A stretch of 64,000 nucleotides of DNA from CALHVX01 sp964640725. Its GTDB lineage: Bacteria; Pseudomonadota; Gammaproteobacteria; Pseudomonadales; Azotimanducaceae. Location: contig CAZXIJ010000016.1 in assembly GCA_964640725.1 (NCBI GenBank), positions 1 to 64,000 of the forward strand, read 5' to 3'. A model generated the notes under the pieces. It was given only the letters and a program-made list of their open reading frames with translations. It ran no database searches and was not told the origin of the DNA. Numbering within the stretch: the stretch's first letter is position 1; every line of letters begins with the position of its first letter. A program made the position numbers and the translations under genes. Of this stretch, positions 61,238 through 64,000 are shown piece by piece.

Positions 61238-63289
61238 ATGCCTGCATCCAAAGGCCAGGACCCTGTCGCCAAAGGGACTATCGCTGCTGTCCTGCTGGCC
61301 AGCGCCACCGTGCTCGCCGGCGAGCCTGCTGCGCCAGCCAGCCGCTCTCCCGAGAGCCAGCCCGCCAGCGCGGCGACCGTCAAGCTGCTGCGGGAGGCCG
61401 CGCAAGCTCTGCCCATTGGGGACTTCAGCGACGGCAGCCTGTTCGCCGACCACGCCCAGGAAACGCTGATCGCGCCGCTCCCGGACGGCATCGGCCCGGT
61501 GTCTGCGGAGCAGCAGCGCTACTTTCAGGGGGAGCCGCCGGACACGGTCCACCCAAGCACCCTGCGGTACCTGAAAACCAGCTTGAACGATAGCGGGCTG
61601 TACCAGCTCGCCGAAGGCGTTTACCAGATTCGCGGCGATCTCACGCAAATCACCATGGTCCGGGGCCGGCGCGGGTGGATCGTGATCGACCCTGGGCTGA
61701 CCCGGGAGTTTGCCGAGGAAGCCTTCGCCTTCGCCAAGCAACACCTGCCCGGCGGTGCTGCCGTGCCGGTCTCTGCGGTGATTTACTCCCACAGCCACGC
61801 CGACCACTTTGGCGGCGTTAAAGGCTTTGTCTCTCAAGCGCAGGTGAATCGCGGCGATGTCGAGATCATCGCCCCCTGGGGGTTCATGCGCGAAGCGGTG
61901 TCGGAGAACATTCTGGCCGGCACTGCAATGGGCCGGCGCTCGGAATACCACTTTGGCGCCAACCTGGCACTGACTCCCGACGGCCGGCAGCGCATGAGCG
62001 CGAACTTCAAGAGCGGCACCTTTACCCTGATCGCGCCCACCATCGAGCTGCCACAGGGACCGGGGGCTGTGACTGACCGAGTCGTAGACGGCGTGCCCCT
62101 GCAGTTTATGGACATCAGCGGTGCTGAAGCGCCAGCTGCTACGCTGATCTATCTGCCAGGGCAGGAGCTGCTGTTCAATTCCGAGCTGTTTTACGTCGGG
62201 CTGCACAACATCTACACGCTACGTGGCGCCAAAGTGCGCGACGCGCTCTACTGGTCGAAGCTGATCGGACAGATTATTCAGCGCTGGGGCCAGACCGTGC
62301 AAAGCACCACTGGCCCCCATGGGCCGAGCTTCGCCGGCAACGCGCAAATCAACGAGTACCTGCGCATTCAGCGCGACAACTACGGATTCCTGCACAACCA
62401 GACCGTGCGCCTCATGAACCAGGGCGTGCCCATTGGCGATATCGGCGAGCGCGTCGCGGCGCTGGTGCCGGACAGCCTGTCCCGCTACTGGCACACGCAC
62501 GGCTATCACGGCACCTACAGCCACAACGCCCGGGGCGTCGCCAGTCGCTACCTGGGCTTTTACGACGGCAACCCCGCCAACCTGAACCCGCTGCCCAGAG
62601 CCGTCGAAGCACAGAAGCTGGTGGCGTATATGGGCGGCGCGCGGGCGATCCTGAAGCGCGCGCGGCGTGACTACAACCAGGGCAACTACCGCATCGTCGC
62701 CACGGTGCTCGACAAGCTGGCCTGGGCAGAGCCTGGGAACGATCGGGCCCGAGCGCTGCTCGCAGACAGCTACGAGCAGCTGGGCTACCAGTCTGAGGGC
62801 CCCCAGTGGCGCAACGCTTACCTGTCCGCCGCCCGGGAACTGCGCACCGGCCACATCGTCTCCAGCAGCACGCCCGCGCGGCGGCGCGCCGACCTGATCA
62901 ACGCGGCCACGGCTGAGCAGATGCTCGATGCTGTCGCGGCCCGTTTGAACAGCGCGAAGGCGAAGGGGCAGGCCTGGACCCTGAGCTTTGAGTTCCCGGA
63001 TACCCAGCAGTCATTTCTGCTGGAGCTGGCAAATGCCAATCTGAGCAGCATCGAGACCCAAGAGCCTGCGGCAGCTGACGCCACCGTTATCATCGCCAAG
63101 GCCAATTTGCCGCTGCTGTTTGCTGGCGCAAGAAAGGCGCTCAAAGCCGCCGGTGGCGTAAAGATAGAGGGTGACCCAAGGATTCTGCAGCGGCTCGCGG
63201 CCCTGCTTGAGCCCGCTAACCCCACCTTTCCGCTGGTGCCAACGAACTGCTCTCACTGCAACGAGCCTCTGCGCCGCACCCTGTGGTGA
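61238..63289 (+). CDS. SdsA-like alkylsulfatase with C-terminal SCP2-like domain
   Basis: 683 residues. A hydrophobic N-terminal signal segment (14-28) is followed by an MBL domain with HSHADHFGG (His185, His187, Asp189, His190), then SGAEAPAATLIYLPG and LLFNSELFYVGLHNIYTLRGAKVRDAL, the alkylsulfatase core. A helical dimerisation region has MGGARAILKRARRDYNQGNYRIVATVLDKL. The C-terminal sterol-carrier-like domain ends near 655. The usual HHWPxWG segment is replaced by GPHGPSFAG, so activity may differ. Releases sulfate from alkyl sulfates if active. Confidence 0.85.
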   Translation: MPASKGQDPVAKGTIAAVLLASATVLAGEPAAPASRSPESQPASAATVKLLREAAQALPIGDFSDGSLFADHAQETLIAPLPDGIGPVSAEQQRYFQGEPPDTVHPSTLRYLKTSLNDSGLYQLAEGVYQIRGDLTQITMVRGRRGWIVIDPGLTREFAEEAFAFAKQHLPGGAAVPVSAVIYSHSHADHFGGVKGFVSQAQVNRGDVEIIAPWGFMREAVSENILAGTAMGRRSEYHFGANLALTPDGRQRMSANFKSGTFTLIAPTIELPQGPGAVTDRVVDGVPLQFMDISGAEAPAATLIYLPGQELLFNSELFYVGLHNIYTLRGAKVRDALYWSKLIGQIIQRWGQTVQSTTGPHGPSFAGNAQINEYLRIQRDNYGFLHNQTVRLMNQGVPIGDIGERVAALVPDSLSRYWHTHGYHGTYSHNARGVASRYLGFYDGNPANLNPLPRAVEAQKLVAYMGGARAILKRARRDYNQGNYRIVATVLDKLAWAEPGNDRARALLADSYEQLGYQSEGPQWRNAYLSAARELRTGHIVSSSTPARRRADLINAATAEQMLDAVAARLNSAKAKGQAWTLSFEFPDTQQSFLLELANANLSSIETQEPAAADATVIIAKANLPLLFAGARKALKAAGGVKIEGDPRILQRLAALLEPANPTFPLVPTNCSHCNEPLRRTLW

Positions 63290-63331
63290 CTCCGAGCCCC
63301 GCCATGAACAAGAGATGAGGCCGCACCGGGC

Positions 63332-64000
63332 GTGAACAAATCCTACCGCTACTACGTGCTGGGCATGTTGACCCTGACCTCCATGCTCAGCATCGCCGAT
63401 CGCCTGGTCATGTCGATCCTGCTGGAGGACATCAAGGCCGACTTCGCCATGACCGACACGCAGCTGGGGCTGCTCGCAGGTCTGGCCTTTACCCTGTTTT
63501 ACGCGACCCTGGGCATTCCCATCGCCCGGCTGGCTGACAAGGCGAACCGCAAAAACATCGTCGCGGCGGCCCTGGTGGTCTGGAGCGCCATGACTGCGCT
63601 GTGTGGTGCGGCAACGGGCTTCATCTCGCTGTTTCTGGCCCGGCTCGGCGTCGGCGTCGGCGAAGCCGGCGGCTCGCCGCCCAGCTATTCCATCATTGCG
63701 GACTATTTTCGGCCCGATGAGCGCGCTCGCGCGATGGGCATCTACATCACCGGCGCTGCCCTGGGCACCGGCAGCGGCCTGATGGCAGGGGGCTATCTGG
63801 CCGAGCTGCTGGGCTGGCGCATGACCTTCGTGGCGCTGGGCATCCCGGGCGTCCTGCTCGGCATCGTGCTGTTTCTGACGGTGCGGGAACCCAAGCGCGG
63901 CAGCCTCGATGGTCCCACTGGCAAAGATATTGTCGCTCCGGCCCTTGGCTCGACGCTCCGGACGCTGTCGGGTAACGCCGAGTACGTGTGGGTCGCCCTG
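63332..64000 (+). CDS. MFS transporter, Spinster-like, 3' end cut by window
   Basis: 223 codons visible from GTG 63332; the C-terminus lies beyond the window. The N-terminal half of a major-facilitator protein: YYVLGMLTLTSMLSIADRLVMSILLEDIK, then GIPIARLADKANRKNIVAAAL (RxxDxxxRK-type loop), ARLGVGVGEAGGSPPSYSIIADYF and GWRMTFVALGIPG. This GEAG pattern is typical of Spinster-like MFS proteins in aromatic or lipid catabolic loci. It follows the alkylsulfatase by 42 bp. Confidence 0.82.
   Translation, partial: MNKSYRYYVLGMLTLTSMLSIADRLVMSILLEDIKADFAMTDTQLGLLAGLAFTLFYATLGIPIARLADKANRKNIVAAALVVWSAMTALCGAATGFISLFLARLGVGVGEAGGSPPSYSIIADYFRPDERARAMGIYITGAALGTGSGLMAGGYLAELLGWRMTFVALGIPGVLLGIVLFLTVREPKRGSLDGPTGKDIVAPALGSTLRTLSGNAEYVWVAL

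Noticed and set aside
1..64000. CRISPR array, insertion sequences, integrase or att sites, tRNA or rRNA genes
   Set aside because: No regular spacer repeats, transposase or integrase motifs, cloverleaf or rRNA sequence was seen on either strand.

Overview
The window is GC-rich, gene-dense bacterial chromosome with no rRNA, tRNA, CRISPR array, insertion sequence or prophage that I can see. Outer-membrane proteins (TonB receptor, OmpW, OmpA), lipoproteins, a Tat-exported molybdoenzyme, Coq4, FNR and a LexA-type SOS box point to a gammaproteobacterium. Its diet looks like lipids, hydrocarbons and glycosides: two acyl-CoA dehydrogenases, luciferase-like oxidoreductases, CYP153, an epoxide hydrolase, WS/DGAT, a phasin, a START protein, an alkylsulfatase and a GH115 glucuronidase with a GPH symporter. 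This suggests a marine or soil degrader; I do not assign a genus.

Layout. 1-4.4 kb: UppP (partial, minus), a zinc alcohol dehydrogenase, then the arsenate-resistance pair GAPDH-ArsJ behind a Pho-box-like promoter. 4.4-11.2 kb (minus): PiT-like permease, acyl-CoA dehydrogenase pair, two LLM oxidoreductases and a phospholipase-D-type enzyme. 11.2-13.7 kb (minus): ZnuD-like TonB receptor with a small His/Cys membrane protein. 13.8-19.4 kb: a six-gene, start/stop-overlapping TetR operon (two small proteins, amidohydrolase, epoxide hydrolase, FAD monooxygenase). 19.4-25.3 kb: tiny peptide, OmpA protein, IorAB-type molybdenum hydroxylase, a scar of two truncated genes, nucleoside transporter. 25.3-34.9 kb: 2OG oxygenase, WS/DGAT, GNAT, lipoprotein, DUF5522 protein, SOS-box small zinc protein, TetR and flavoprotein, DoxX, START, phasin-HhH, metallopeptidase. 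35.1-40.3 kb: a kinase-like secreted protein facing an operon of phosphatase-pseudokinase fusion, DUF4956, beta-propeller lipoprotein and nucleophile-less hydrolase. 40.4-49 kb: CYP153, hydrolase, OmpW/FNR pair sharing an FNR box, SDR, TetR, Coq4, transporter. 49-64 kb: TIR-TPR protein, GST-like, MBL, DsbA-like isomerase, APH-like kinase, nitronate monooxygenase, GH115 with GPH symporter, alkylsulfatase and a partial MFS gene.

Three runs of 100 N are each flanked by an exact 55-bp direct duplication, and each lies inside a gene. Collapsing one copy plus the N's (155 nt) restores the reading frame in all three, so these are scaffolding artefacts and the genes are intact.

The strongest candidates for something undescribed are the 35-40 kb phosphatase/pseudokinase/kinase-like locus, the SOS-controlled small zinc protein at 30.0 kb, and the six-gene TetR operon with its perfect 41-bp operator. 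All functions are read from sequence motifs and remembered families; no database search was run.
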